A DNA stretch of 39,185 nt from Opitutaceae bacterium (GTDB taxonomy: Bacteria > Verrucomicrobiota > Verrucomicrobiia > Opitutales > Opitutaceae). Below, one piece after another: positions 1-8,692 of this stretch. The stretch lies in NCBI GenBank assembly GCA_018667915.1, contig JABIRI010000143.1:1-39185 (forward strand), read 5' to 3'. Both the position numbers and the translations under genes were made by a program. Positions within the stretch are counted from its first letter, which is position 1. Each line of letters opens with the position of its first letter. The notes beneath the pieces were generated by a model. The model saw only the letters and a list, made by a program, of their open reading frames with translations. It did no database searches and had not been told where the DNA came from.

Positions 1-28
1 GGCGGATAACGCAGCCCGACTCGAACGC

Positions 29-1402
29 TCACTCCAGACCGCCGCGGGCGATCATATCGCGATACCAATAATAGGAATCTTTAGGTGTGCGTTTCTGCGT
101 CGTGTAATCGACGTGAACAAGTCCGAAGCGTTCTTTGTAGCCCTCGGCCCACTCAAAATTGTCGAGGATCGACCAATAAAAATAGCCCATCACATCCGCT
201 CCATCGGCAATCGATTTTTCGATCGAAGCCAAATACCGGTGCAGGAAATCAATCCGTTGCGGGTCGTGCACTTTCCCATCCAAATGCACCCAATCCGTGT
301 TACTCATGCCATTTTCCGAAATCACGACGGGAAGTTTGTAGCGCTCACTCTGCCACTGGGTCGCCCAGTAGATGGCGTCAGGCGCAATATTTAACCACGA
401 CAAAGTGGCCCGCGGATTCCCCCAACCATAACCCCGTTCGACTTCCTTAGCCTTCCCTTCGGTGTTCGCCTTGAACGGCGAACCGGTGTAGCAATTGAAC
501 GCCATGAAATCGATTGGCTCCGAAATTAGCGCCATGTCAGCATCGGTAAACTTCGGCACATCGGCGCCAAAATTCCGGAGGCCATCTTCCGGATAGTGCC
601 CGAACACAACCGGATCGGCCCACCAGGCGAGGTTCCACATCCGACGTTCTTCACAACTAAAATACAACGCGCGGGCGGCTTCAATATCAGCAGGAACATG
701 GGTCGCCGGAATCGGCTCCCGAGCGGTGTGTGCCAACGAAATTTGTTGAGGACCTTTAGCGTGTGATCGCAACGCCTGCACGCCGCGACCATGCGCGCGC
801 AACAAGTTGTGAGCGGCCAACAGACAATTGGCATAGGGCTCCTTCAAGCCCGGCGCAAAAACCCCTTCTTGATACCCCATACCCACGATTACCGGAGGCT
901 CGTTGATCGTCATCCAATGGTTCACGCGGTCACCCAAACGTTTGGCCACGACGGTGGCATACTCGGCAAACCACTCGGCGACGTCTGAATTTAGAAAACC
1001 ACCTCTGTCTTGCAGGGCCTGGGGCATATCCCAGTGAAACAGTGTGACCCACGGGGTGATCCCAGCGGCCAACAAACCATCGATCAGATCGTCGTAAAAC
1101 TTAAGCCCCTCCTCGTTTACCGTGCCAGTGCCTTCGGGAATAATACGAGACCAGGACAACGACATCCGATAAGCCTTCACCCCTAATTGCTGCATCAAGG
1201 CCACATCTTCGGGCCAACGATGATAATGGTCACAGGCCTCATTCCCGTTATGATTCTCAAATACTTTACCGGGAGTCTGCGAAAACGTGTCCCAAGCCGA
1301 AGGTCCCCGGCCGCCCTCGTTCCACGCTCCCTCGATCTGGTAAGCGGCGGCGGCGGTGCCCCAAGTAAAATTCTGCGGAAATGCCATAACGTTAGACCCC
1401 AA
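29..1402 (-). CDS. GH1 family beta-glucosidase/beta-glycosidase
   Basis: Family 1 retaining beta-glycosidase of 457 aa, a normal length for the family. It removes glucosyl (or galactosyl, mannosyl) residues from the non-reducing end of oligosaccharides. The N-terminal signature FTWGTAAAAYQIEGAW is present. The acid/base Glu168 sits in TINEP and the nucleophile Glu363 in ISENG; the C-terminal WSILDNFEWAEGY motif lines the aglycone site. There is no signal peptide, so it acts in the cytoplasm on imported oligosaccharides. The start is chosen as TTG at 1402 because a perfect AGGAGG lies 7 nt upstream (complement of 1410-1415). The in-frame ATG at 1387 would sit 22 nt from that site. The next gene on the same strand is a GH2 beta-mannosidase 256 bp upstream. 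Exact substrate cannot be read from sequence. Confidence 0.95.
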   Translation of the reverse strand: MGSNVMAFPQNFTWGTAAAAYQIEGAWNEGGRGPSAWDTFSQTPGKVFENHNGNEACDHYHRWPEDVALMQQLGVKAYRMSLSWSRIIPEGTGTVNEEGLKFYDDLIDGLLAAGITPWVTLFHWDMPQALQDRGGFLNSDVAEWFAEYATVVAKRLGDRVNHWMTINEPPVIVGMGYQEGVFAPGLKEPYANCLLAAHNLLRAHGRGVQALRSHAKGPQQISLAHTAREPIPATHVPADIEAARALYFSCEERRMWNLAWWADPVVFGHYPEDGLRNFGADVPKFTDADMALISEPIDFMAFNCYTGSPFKANTEGKAKEVERGYGWGNPRATLSWLNIAPDAIYWATQWQSERYKLPVVISENGMSNTDWVHLDGKVHDPQRIDFLHRYLASIEKSIADGADVMGYFYWSILDNFEWAEGYKERFGLVHVDYTTQKRTPKDSYYWYRDMIARGGLE

Positions 1403-1409
1403 CCCTAAG

Positions 1410-1415
1410 CCTCCT
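1410..1415 (-). promoter_or_regulatory. Strong Shine-Dalgarno AGGAGG that selects a TTG start
   Basis: A perfect AGGAGG on the minus strand lies 7 nt before TTG at 1402, the ideal spacing. Most genes in this window have no visible Shine-Dalgarno, so this one stands out and supports TTG over the ATG at 1387 as the GH1 start. Confidence 0.6.
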
Positions 1416-1470
1416 AAAATCAGTGGGTAAAGCGAAGCTCCCCTCGCATCTGGTGCACATTAACCGCCAG

Positions 1471-1567
1471 CCGCCTGCGGCGGAAGTAACAAGTATCAAA
1501 AAGAGCCGTCAGCACGGGGTCGGCCTCGTAGACGGGTTGCAAAGCAACTCATTCACCACTCGACCCC
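1471..1567. repeat. Intergenic mini-hairpins between GH1 and GH2 genes
   Basis: The 256-bp gap 1403-1658 has no credible gene but several perfect inverted repeats: CCGCC-TGC-GGCGG (1471-1483), GTTGC-AAA-GCAAC (1536-1548), and an outer 7-bp pair GGGGTCG (1516-1522) with CGACCCC (1561-1567) enclosing the second hairpin. They could mark the transcript end of the GH2 gene or the GH1 leader. They resemble hairpins at 13756-13826, 24937-24957 and 25532-25620. Confidence 0.55.
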
Positions 1568-1658
1568 TTCCTCTACACCACTTCAGTGCGTCAGCTTTTC
1601 TGAATTCTGTGCCTTCAGTGGCCAAAAATTAATCCTGCCCCAGCTCTGCCGAATCAGC

Positions 1659-4139
1659 TCAATAAGTATCCACCAACGAACGCCAACTCAGGGCGCGTTG
1701 CAGCTTCGCGGCGGATTGCGGTTTGGCTAAACGCACCGTGACGGTTTTCGATTTCTTCGCATAGAGCTCAAAAAAGTTATCGTCGGATCGATACTCCAAC
1801 CCGCCCAAGTCAAAGGCGAATCGGTGCTGGAGCGCGGTCGAGGAAAACGTGATCTGCGCGACATCATCGCCGCACATCTTGATAACCGCCTTGGTCTTCG
1901 CTTTTGGCAACTGCACGAACCGGGGCGGCGCGGCGAAGACCGTTTCTTCGCTGACGCATTTGCGCCCAATATGGAGAGCAAGATGCACGTAAATTTCGTC
2001 GCGGGACACCTGTTTTAAAATACCCTTCAACTTGATGACCTGCTGGCACCGGCTTTCACCCGTTCGCAACGCTATCATCTTCGAACCGCGGTCCAAGGTT
2101 CGACCATCCACATGCACGATTGCCCACTGCAATTTTCCCTTGGCCGATTCAGGCGCATCGTAAACGGTCCAGGCCTCCACCGCATCGACGGTGGAGTGTC
2201 GGTAATTGCCGATGCCCTGATGTTCGTCCCCGCGCACTTTACCGCTCACGAGAGCAGGCGCGTAGAACCGTTTCGCGGCGTAGTGCAACGCCCGCCAGCG
2301 CCCGGTGAACTCAATCGAACTCCAGGAGGCGACGGGCCACGTGTCATTAAGCTGCCAATATAACGCACCCATACAACGCGGGGCGAGCCGTCGGTAATGC
2401 TCCACGCCTACTTGCATGCAATACGCCTGATTAAGTTGGGAAAGGTAGATTAAATCGTCCTGTGATTTGGGATACCGATAAAGTCGGGACACATAATCCA
2501 GAATAATTTGATTGCCCGCCGCGTTCTTCTGGTGGTTTTCCATTACCGGTCCGAAAACATTGGCGTCATCCGGCGGACAGAACGTGGCATTGGTGGCCGG
2601 TGAACTGTAGCTCTGCATCCCAAATTCGGAAACAAAGCGGAAAGACCATTTTTCGTAGTCCCTCACCGGTTTACGCGCATGCCATACATCCCAGAAATGG
2701 GTATCTCCCGTTTTCTCACCCGCCGCAAAAGAAACATCACCGCCTTCCCGCCAGGGCGAGGCCGGCCAATACGGCGTGACGGGATCATTTTCCGCCACGG
2801 CCTCGGGGAGAACCTCATGAAACAACGCTTCATATTCTCGTCGCTGCGCCGGGTCGGGATTCTCGCCCAACTCGTTCTTATTAATTTCCCAAATTTCATT
2901 ATTTCCACACCACAACGAAAGACTCGCGCGATGCCGGATCCGTTTCACTTGGGCCACGGCCTCGGGTCTGACCACATCGAGGAATTCCTGACCGCCGGGA
3001 TATTGACAGCAGGCGAACATGAAGTCCTGCCATACCATCAGCCCCAATTCGTCACAAATATCGTAAAACGCTTCGGACTCGTAGATGCCGCCACCCCACA
3101 CCCGCACCATGTTCATGTTGGCCTCGACCGCGGAAACCAGATCGCGCTCGTAGTCGGCGCGTTTTAGCCCGGCCACAAAACTATGCGCCGGAATCCAATT
3201 GGCTCCCTTGGCAAAAATCGGCCGACCATTGACGACAAATCGGAACGCACTCCCCCACTCGTCTTTGCTCTGATCCAGCGTGATGGTCCGTAAGCCGATC
3301 CGTTTCTGGTTCGTGCCGATCAAACGCCCTTCAGCGTCGCTCACGTGAACCGATAGGTCATACAACGGCTGCGCTCCCTGCCCGGCCGGCCACCATAATT
3401 CGGGGGCGTCGACCCGGATCGTTTTACCTCGTCCGCGGCCTACTTCTTTTCCTTCGATCGTAAGCACCCAATCACATTGAACCGTCTCATCCTCCCGGGT
3501 CAGTTCCGGCGTAAGGTCGACATACACCCGTCCGTTCTTCAGGTGACGTTGCCGAATCACCACATCCTCCAGTCGATTGACTGACCAGCCCTCTAACCGG
3601 ATGTCTCGCCAAATCCCCGCCGTGACGAAACGAGGCCCCCAATCCCATCCGAATTGGCACTGCTCTTTCCGAATGCGGTTACACTTTCCCACCGGGTCAT
3701 TGATCTCACGAAACGTCCGCTCGGCATGCGTGTGATCCATATAGTCCTTCGTAGACGAAAACCGGATACGAATCTCGTTCACGCCTTCACGGAGCCTGCG
3801 TTTCACCGCCCAACGATAGGGGGTAAACATGTTGTCTGTCTGGGCTATTTTTTTGCCGTTCAGATAAACGGTCGCCAAGGTATCCAAACCGTCGGCCACC
3901 AATTCAATCTCTTCCCCATTTCGAATCCTGGTCGGGACTTTGAATTCCGCCCGATACTCCCAGTCGCGGTGTTCAATCCACTGCAGATCGAGTTCGTTGG
4001 TGCCCCAAAACGGATCGGGAATCTGCTTATGGCGGCGCAGGTCGCGATGCACGCATCCGGGCACCTGCGCTGGAAACCAGTCAGATTTTGAGCAATCGCG
4101 AAAGGTCCATTTCGCACGGGAGAGATCCAAAGAAGGCAT
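1659..4139 (-). CDS. GH2 family beta-mannosidase
   Basis: Family 2 exo-beta-mannosidase of 826 aa, which releases mannose from the non-reducing end of beta-1,4-manno-oligosaccharides. Order of domains: N-terminal sugar-binding jelly roll (about 1-185, with the QFGWDWGPRFVTAGIWRDI motif), immunoglobulin-like linker (about 190-295), TIM barrel from about 300 (FAKGANWIPAH, VRVWGGGIYES), then C-terminal beta domains. The acid/base is Glu415 in WCGNNEIWE and the nucleophile Glu505 in VSEFGMQS. No signal peptide is present, so it is cytoplasmic. It lies upstream of, and in the same direction as, the GH1 gene. No Shine-Dalgarno is seen before the ATG. The beta-mannosidase rather than beta-galactosidase call rests on the NNEIWE and WDWGPR motifs and the overall length. 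Confidence 0.93.
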   Translation of the reverse strand: MPSLDLSRAKWTFRDCSKSDWFPAQVPGCVHRDLRRHKQIPDPFWGTNELDLQWIEHRDWEYRAEFKVPTRIRNGEEIELVADGLDTLATVYLNGKKIAQTDNMFTPYRWAVKRRLREGVNEIRIRFSSTKDYMDHTHAERTFREINDPVGKCNRIRKEQCQFGWDWGPRFVTAGIWRDIRLEGWSVNRLEDVVIRQRHLKNGRVYVDLTPELTREDETVQCDWVLTIEGKEVGRGRGKTIRVDAPELWWPAGQGAQPLYDLSVHVSDAEGRLIGTNQKRIGLRTITLDQSKDEWGSAFRFVVNGRPIFAKGANWIPAHSFVAGLKRADYERDLVSAVEANMNMVRVWGGGIYESEAFYDICDELGLMVWQDFMFACCQYPGGQEFLDVVRPEAVAQVKRIRHRASLSLWCGNNEIWEINKNELGENPDPAQRREYEALFHEVLPEAVAENDPVTPYWPASPWREGGDVSFAAGEKTGDTHFWDVWHARKPVRDYEKWSFRFVSEFGMQSYSSPATNATFCPPDDANVFGPVMENHQKNAAGNQIILDYVSRLYRYPKSQDDLIYLSQLNQAYCMQVGVEHYRRLAPRCMGALYWQLNDTWPVASWSSIEFTGRWRALHYAAKRFYAPALVSGKVRGDEHQGIGNYRHSTVDAVEAWTVYDAPESAKGKLQWAIVHVDGRTLDRGSKMIALRTGESRCQQVIKLKGILKQVSRDEIYVHLALHIGRKCVSEETVFAAPPRFVQLPKAKTKAVIKMCGDDVAQITFSSTALQHRFAFDLGGLEYRSDDNFFELYAKKSKTVTVRLAKPQSAAKLQRALSWRSLVDTY

Positions 4140-4294
4140 GAAGCAGGGAAAGGAATAAAAACAGGAGCCTTGGCACTCAAGACCGGCGATATTCTAGGGC
4201 AATGCAAGCTCTGGTGGTCGTTGAACAACGCTCGGACGCAAGGTTGCGTAACGCGCCTCCCACCATCACTCTGCTTGAGTCATCCCTTCAGCTC

Positions 4295-6400
4295 ATGATC
4301 ACCTCCCTCCGTCGTTCCGCGCTCCTCTCCGTCTTGATTTTCAGTTTACCCGGACTCTCCTCCGTTTCGAGTGCTCCGGTTGAGTTTGCGTTTCAGGTCG
4401 ATCACGACCCGGAAGATAATCCCTTTTCGCGCGATATTTGGGCAGAGCTGGTGAGCCCCAGTGGCCGTGCAATCAGACTGCCCGCATTCTTCGACGGCAA
4501 CGACACATGGAAAGTGCGGGCTCGGGCGGACGAAAAAGGAAACTACGAATTCGTGGCCGCCGAAGAGTTGATCAATCGAGCCGCAATCCCTCTGAACATC
4601 TCGCTTCGCGGCAAAGATCGCCTCCGAGTAAAAGACGCCGATGGCATGGGCGCAGCAATCGCCATCGACCCCCGCACCAACCGCACCTTCGTCGACGGCT
4701 TTGGCCAACCCTACGTTCCGTTTGGTGGAAATCTGCCCTGGGCGGAGTCGGACAACCCCACCAAGTTCTTCCGCGAAAACTTCGCTCGTTTCGGAGATAT
4801 CGGCCTCAACTGGACCCGCGTTTGGATGTGTCACTGGGGGCAACTCAATCTCGATTGGATCGAACCTCACCACGGTGACCCAACTCCCCTCGGAACCCTT
4901 TCGCTCGATGTGGCGCGCACGTGGGACGATTTGATCGCCGCCGCAGAGTCTCACCAGTTACGCCTCCAAATGGTCCTGCAACATCACGGCCAATACACCA
5001 CGTTTAAGGATACCGACTGGGCGGACATTCCGTGGAATATCGAAGCGGGCGGTTTCCTCAATAGTCCCAAAGATTTTTTCACCGACCCGCTCGCCCGTAA
5101 ACTCACCCGCGACAAATACCGCTACATCGTGGCGCGTTGGGGCTACTCGTCCTCCGTTCTGGCGTGGGAGCTCTTCAATGAAGTCATGTGGACCAACTCC
5201 CGCCGGGGAGATGCCGCCGACAACGCCGCGGTCGCCGCCTGGCACGCCGAAATGGCCCGACACTTACGGCGCTACGATGTCCACAACCACCTCGTCACCA
5301 CCAGCGACGACGACCTCACGCACGAAATGTGGGGTGCGATGGACTACTACCAACCTCATCTCTACGCCTCCAACATGATTCTGGGCGTGCAGGCCCTCCC
5401 CAGCCACGGCCAGGACATGGACCGTCCGGTTTTTTACGGGGAAGTGGGCGACAACGCCATGATCTCCCTCTCCGATGGCCAACGGGCCGACGGCTTCGTG
5501 CATCCCCTCCTCGCTTGGTCCGGCTTGTTCGGAGAACTGACCCACCCCGCGCAGCTGTGGTATATCGACGTCATTCGCCAAAACGATCGCTGGGACGAAC
5601 TCGCCTCTGCCGCCCGTTTTGCCCGGGCCAGTGGACTCCTCACCCGCGATTTGTATCAATCGAGCACGCCCAGCGTGATCGGCGGGGACACCGTGCCCTG
5701 GCGAATCGAACCCGGTTATTACTGGGAGCGGGGAAAGAATCCCGAGTTCGAACTGGAAGTTGATGGCAGCGAACCCACCCAGCTTATGGAGTTTCGCCGC
5801 ATCCTCACCGATTCCTCCGCCCAGCCGCCTCACTCTTTTCCCAGTCGAGCGACTTTCAAATTCCGCTCGCCCGCCGCCACTAACGCTCGCCTCGACGTCG
5901 CCCGCGTCAGCAACACCGGAGGCTCCCTCATCGTCACGCTCGACGGCAAATCAATCGTCAACGAAAACTGGCCCGCCGCTACGGTCGGCTCTCCGGCACC
6001 ATCGAATCTACAATTCGAATTCCGCCTCGGCTACGGCGATCACACGCTCGTGCTCGAAAATCCACATGGACCCGATTGGGTCGACCTCGCGGGATTGGAA
6101 TTGGGCACGCAAGTGCCCGCCCTCGTCGCCACCGCCAAACACAGCCGCGATCGCACCGCGCTGTGGATCCGCCACCGCACTAATCTCCTTTCACCCACCG
6201 AAGACGATGATCTTACCGCAACCCGTGCGACGGTTCAGTTGGAGGATTTTCCGTCGGGGAAATGGCAACTTACGTGGTGGGATCCCACGTCGGGCCGGGC
6301 CTCAAGTTCCAACGAACTGGAGCAGGACGGAGGCACCCTCAGTCTCGGGACTCCCCTCATCGCCCGCCACGCCGCGGCGTGGTTGGAGCGGATTAATTAG
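4295..6400 (+). CDS. Exported DUF5060/cellulase-like (clan GH-A) glycoside hydrolase
   Basis: An exported glycosidase of 701 aa. The start is placed at the ATG at 4295, which gives a signal peptide (basic N-terminus, then LLSVLIFSLPGLSSVSSA); an upstream in-frame ATG at 4202 would add 31 residues ahead of it. After the signal comes a DUF5060-like beta-sandwich (about 30-115). Then comes a (beta/alpha)8 barrel with acid/base Glu296 in WELFNEV and nucleophile Glu383 in FYGEVGDN. The last 150-200 residues form a beta-rich domain resembling a carbohydrate-binding module (VTLDGK, GYGDHTLVLENP). Clan GH-A catalysis is well supported, but the family number and substrate are not. Its neighbours (GH2 beta-mannosidase, GH1, esterase) suggest a plant or algal hemicellulose such as mannan. 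It is transcribed divergently from the GH2 gene. Confidence 0.85.
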   Translation: MITSLRRSALLSVLIFSLPGLSSVSSAPVEFAFQVDHDPEDNPFSRDIWAELVSPSGRAIRLPAFFDGNDTWKVRARADEKGNYEFVAAEELINRAAIPLNISLRGKDRLRVKDADGMGAAIAIDPRTNRTFVDGFGQPYVPFGGNLPWAESDNPTKFFRENFARFGDIGLNWTRVWMCHWGQLNLDWIEPHHGDPTPLGTLSLDVARTWDDLIAAAESHQLRLQMVLQHHGQYTTFKDTDWADIPWNIEAGGFLNSPKDFFTDPLARKLTRDKYRYIVARWGYSSSVLAWELFNEVMWTNSRRGDAADNAAVAAWHAEMARHLRRYDVHNHLVTTSDDDLTHEMWGAMDYYQPHLYASNMILGVQALPSHGQDMDRPVFYGEVGDNAMISLSDGQRADGFVHPLLAWSGLFGELTHPAQLWYIDVIRQNDRWDELASAARFARASGLLTRDLYQSSTPSVIGGDTVPWRIEPGYYWERGKNPEFELEVDGSEPTQLMEFRRILTDSSAQPPHSFPSRATFKFRSPAATNARLDVARVSNTGGSLIVTLDGKSIVNENWPAATVGSPAPSNLQFEFRLGYGDHTLVLENPHGPDWVDLAGLELGTQVPALVATAKHSRDRTALWIRHRTNLLSPTEDDDLTATRATVQLEDFPSGKWQLTWWDPTSGRASSSNELEQDGGTLSLGTPLIARHAAAWLERIN

Positions 6401-6463
6401 TCCCACCAGCCGCCGGCGTTGATCCTACCTCGTTAACTGCCGATTGTGGCTTAAATCCGCTCG

Positions 6464-7627
6464 CTAAGGTCGGGGATAGTCCCGCCAGATCCACTCCAAC
6501 GCATGAGGTAACATCTGCTCGCGCACGCGTTTATCCCCGTGTTTTGAATCGAGCGAAAAAATATACAGGTAGGGATAATCCTTCGCCTGCAACTGGGCCG
6601 CCATGCGATGGTTGGCCGCCACCCAATCGTGCATACCATCACGCATCGTGTTGGGGTTGTAGTTATCCCGATCGCTCACGTGCATCCATAACCGAATCGG
6701 TTTACGCGGACTATTCGGAATCAGCGTCTGGTGAAAATCCCACGCCCCTCCGGGAGTGGCGGGATCAAACGGCCACTGCTGATTTACGTAAGTGCCCGAA
6801 AAACTGATCACCCGCCGATACCATTCCGGATGATACCATGCCATCGTGAATGCCGCGGCTCCGCCCGAACTCGTCCCCATTGTCGCGCGTCCTTCCGGAT
6901 CATCCGTGAGTTTGATCCCAGCCTCACGCTCCACTCGCGGGAGCACTTCGGCTTGGATAAACTCCGCAAATCGCCCCGACATCGTATCGTATTCCAATCC
7001 CCGCTGACTGCCCTGGGCATCACCACCGCCATTGGCCAACAAGATCGCCACCATCGGGGGCACCCGTCCTTGATGGATGAGATTATTCAGCGCCCGCGGC
7101 AACCGATGCGCCGCCGCGTTGCCGGGCTGCTTGGGCCCATCATGGTAAACGATAAAGGGCGCCGCCGTTCCCGCTTCGTATTGGCTGGGCACATACACCG
7201 TCACCAGCCGCTGGTAAGGTTGGGCAAAGGTATCGACGATCAACGTCCTGGGGTTATCCGGATCCACCGTGCCTTTCTCTGTTCGCGCGATACCTGGATA
7301 AAATTCACTGTCCGCCGACTCCATGACAATTTCGATAATCCGCCCCTGGGGCACGCCTTCGATCACCGCGAGTTCGGGTGCAGGAATATAGTCCGGACCC
7401 ACCAACCAGTCACCCGACGCATCGCGAGGAGGATTGGCCCCCGGTGCTCCCTGTAATTCGGTTTCCCCGGGCGCCCTTCCGGCGATTTGAAATTCCGGGG
7501 CGCCGGGACCATCGGGAGAACGCGTCGGCGGCGTGGGCCGTTTTTGCGCGTTTAGCAGAGGGGCGAATACCAAACCGAGAACGAGCAGGACGGCAGGACA
7601 AAGAAGAGGTGCAGGAAGTCGTTTCAT
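6464..7627 (-). CDS. Exported alpha/beta-hydrolase, putative carbohydrate esterase
   Basis: A 387-aa hydrolase of the Esterase-D/enterochelin-esterase-like group (PF00756 type). A signal peptide (LLCPAVLLVLGLVFAPLLNA) is followed by a Pro-rich linker (about 28-70) and the hydrolase domain. The nucleophile is Ser253 in GTSSGG. His363 in SKHGDK is the likely catalytic His, and the Asp of the HVSDRDN stretch (319 or 321) the likely acid. Homologues of this type remove feruloyl or acetyl groups from hemicellulose or hydrolyse siderophore esters. The adjoining glycosidases favour a hemicellulose role, but this is inference. The gene converges with the GH-A gene (63-bp gap) and diverges from msrB. 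Confidence 0.85.
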   Translation of the reverse strand: MKRLPAPLLCPAVLLVLGLVFAPLLNAQKRPTPPTRSPDGPGAPEFQIAGRAPGETELQGAPGANPPRDASGDWLVGPDYIPAPELAVIEGVPQGRIIEIVMESADSEFYPGIARTEKGTVDPDNPRTLIVDTFAQPYQRLVTVYVPSQYEAGTAAPFIVYHDGPKQPGNAAAHRLPRALNNLIHQGRVPPMVAILLANGGGDAQGSQRGLEYDTMSGRFAEFIQAEVLPRVEREAGIKLTDDPEGRATMGTSSGGAAAFTMAWYHPEWYRRVISFSGTYVNQQWPFDPATPGGAWDFHQTLIPNSPRKPIRLWMHVSDRDNYNPNTMRDGMHDWVAANHRMAAQLQAKDYPYLYIFSLDSKHGDKRVREQMLPHALEWIWRDYPRP

Positions 7628-7747
7628 GGCGGAGCTACCCAGCGAGGAAACTGAAATTCATCCACTCCGACGAGAGTAAACCCGACGACCTCACCCGCGC
7701 ACCATTTGACCGCGGAATAAATTCGGTTTCACTCTCCTCCTAACGAT
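7628..7747. other. Divergent intergenic region between esterase and msrB
   Basis: A 120-bp spacer between two divergently transcribed genes, so it must hold both start regions. No convincing -35/-10 pair, operator or Shine-Dalgarno could be identified by eye. Confidence 0.4.
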
Positions 7748-8248
7748 ATGCGAACATTTGCCACCCTCCTCCTCCTCACCGGACTGCTGACTTCCGTCGG
7801 ATGCTCTGCGCGGGCCAGTGACGCTGAACCCACGACTCAACCCGCGGCGGATATCGAACCGGTGGAGAAGTCGGATGCGGAATGGCGTGCGGAACTTACC
7901 GCCGAGCAATTTCACGTGTTGCGGGAGGCGGGCACCGAACGCGCGTTCACCAGTCCACTTCTCAACGAGAAGCGCAAAGGGACATTTGTGTGTGCCGCGT
8001 GCGATCTCCCTCTTTTTGATGCTAAAACCAAATACAAATCCGGCACCGGCTGGCCGAGTTTTTGGAAACCGATCAAGGCCGGTCACGTATTGGATGTGCC
8101 CGACAATAAGTTTGGCTGGAACCGGACCGAAAGCGTCTGCGCGCGATGCGAGAGCCACCTCGGACACGTTTTTAATGACGGGCCTCGTCCTACCGGACTG
8201 CGTTACTGCATGAATGGACTCGCGCTTAAATTCGTGCCGAGCGAGTGA
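7748..8248 (+). CDS. msrB: Exported peptide-methionine (R)-S-oxide reductase MsrB
   Basis: MsrB repairs the R epimer of methionine sulfoxide in oxidised proteins. The 166-aa product has an N-terminal export signal ending in TGLLTSVGCSA; Cys19 could be a lipidation site, though the lipobox is not canonical (S-V-G-C). The SelR domain spans about 42-163. Zinc-binding pairs are Cys82/Cys85 (CAAC) and Cys131/Cys134 (CARC). The catalytic Cys154 lies in RYCMNG, where most MsrB have RYCxNS. GTGWPSF and HLGHVFNDGPRPTGLRYC are clear family signatures. The signal implies repair of envelope proteins rather than cytosolic ones. No reductant partner gene is adjacent. No Shine-Dalgarno is visible; the leader just before the ATG is pyrimidine-rich. 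Confidence 0.95.
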   Translation: MRTFATLLLLTGLLTSVGCSARASDAEPTTQPAADIEPVEKSDAEWRAELTAEQFHVLREAGTERAFTSPLLNEKRKGTFVCAACDLPLFDAKTKYKSGTGWPSFWKPIKAGHVLDVPDNKFGWNRTESVCARCESHLGHVFNDGPRPTGLRYCMNGLALKFVPSE

Positions 8249-8332
8249 CTAGCGGTCAGATGCCAGCTGTCAGGGATCAGCTTTCAGCAGCACCCCATAG
8301 CGGCCGACCCGATTCGGCTTTGCAGCTTTTCA
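8249..8332. repeat. Convergent gap with degenerate TCAGCT-type short repeats
   Basis: Between msrB and the ArsC-like gene, 8254-8290 carries a run of related short words: CAGCTGTCAG at 8264-8273 and TCAGCTTTCAG at 8277-8287, with another TCAG at 8256-8259. On the other strand they read as CTGAAAGCTGA and CTGACAGCTG. This looks like a short degenerate tandem repeat; no function can be assigned. Confidence 0.45.
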
Positions 8333-8692
8333 TCACGTCAGCGCCGCGGCCCAGAGGTCTTCCTTAAATCCGACCAAGCCGGTATCACCGGTCAGGAGGA
8401 ACGGCCGCTTCACGAGGTTGCCATTGCCGTTGAGTAAGGCGAAGGCTTCGGCGGCCGGCATCGTTTCCAGTTTGGGACCGAGCTTCAGTTCGCGGTAGTC
8501 GCCGCCGGAAGTATTGAAGAGTTTCTTCAAATTACCGTCTTGCGCAGCGAGCATACGTTTGAGTTCCACCTGGGATGGCGGCGTCTCTCGAATCGGTTTT
8601 TCTTGGAACGTAATTCCTTCCACCTCGAGCCATTTCACGGCTTTTCGGCAGGTGCTACATTTTTTGTAAGTGTAAACGACCAGTGGTTTCAT
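8333..8692 (-). CDS. ArsC/Spx/YffB-family thioredoxin-fold protein
   Basis: A 119-aa protein of the ArsC-like thioredoxin-fold family. The start at 8692 is set by an ATGA overlap with the stop of the upstream gene; the possible 12-residue extension lies inside that gene. The N-terminal beta strand leads into a CxxC motif (Cys12, Cys15 in YKKCSTCRKA). The family motif LVKRPFLL, with its conserved cis-Pro, is near the C-terminus, and length matches the family (about 115-120). True arsenate reductases usually have one active-site Cys plus three Arg residues. The CxxC form is closer to Spx/MgsR and YffB-like proteins, so arsenate reduction should not be assumed. Translational coupling to the exported exonuclease-phosphatase domain protein is unusual. 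Confidence 0.88.
   Translation of the reverse strand: MKPLVVYTYKKCSTCRKAVKWLEVEGITFQEKPIRETPPSQVELKRMLAAQDGNLKKLFNTSGGDYRELKLGPKLETMPAAEAFALLNGNGNLVKRPFLLTGDTGLVGFKEDLWAAALT

Noticed and set aside
4346-4954. 202-aa minus-strand open frame inside the GH-A gene
   Set aside because: Antisense shadow of a well-supported glycosidase; similar long shadows occur throughout because the sequence is GC-rich.
8333-8692. Arsenate reductase function
   Set aside because: The active site is CxxC and there are no arsenic genes nearby; the ArsC/Spx-like fold alone does not support this reaction.
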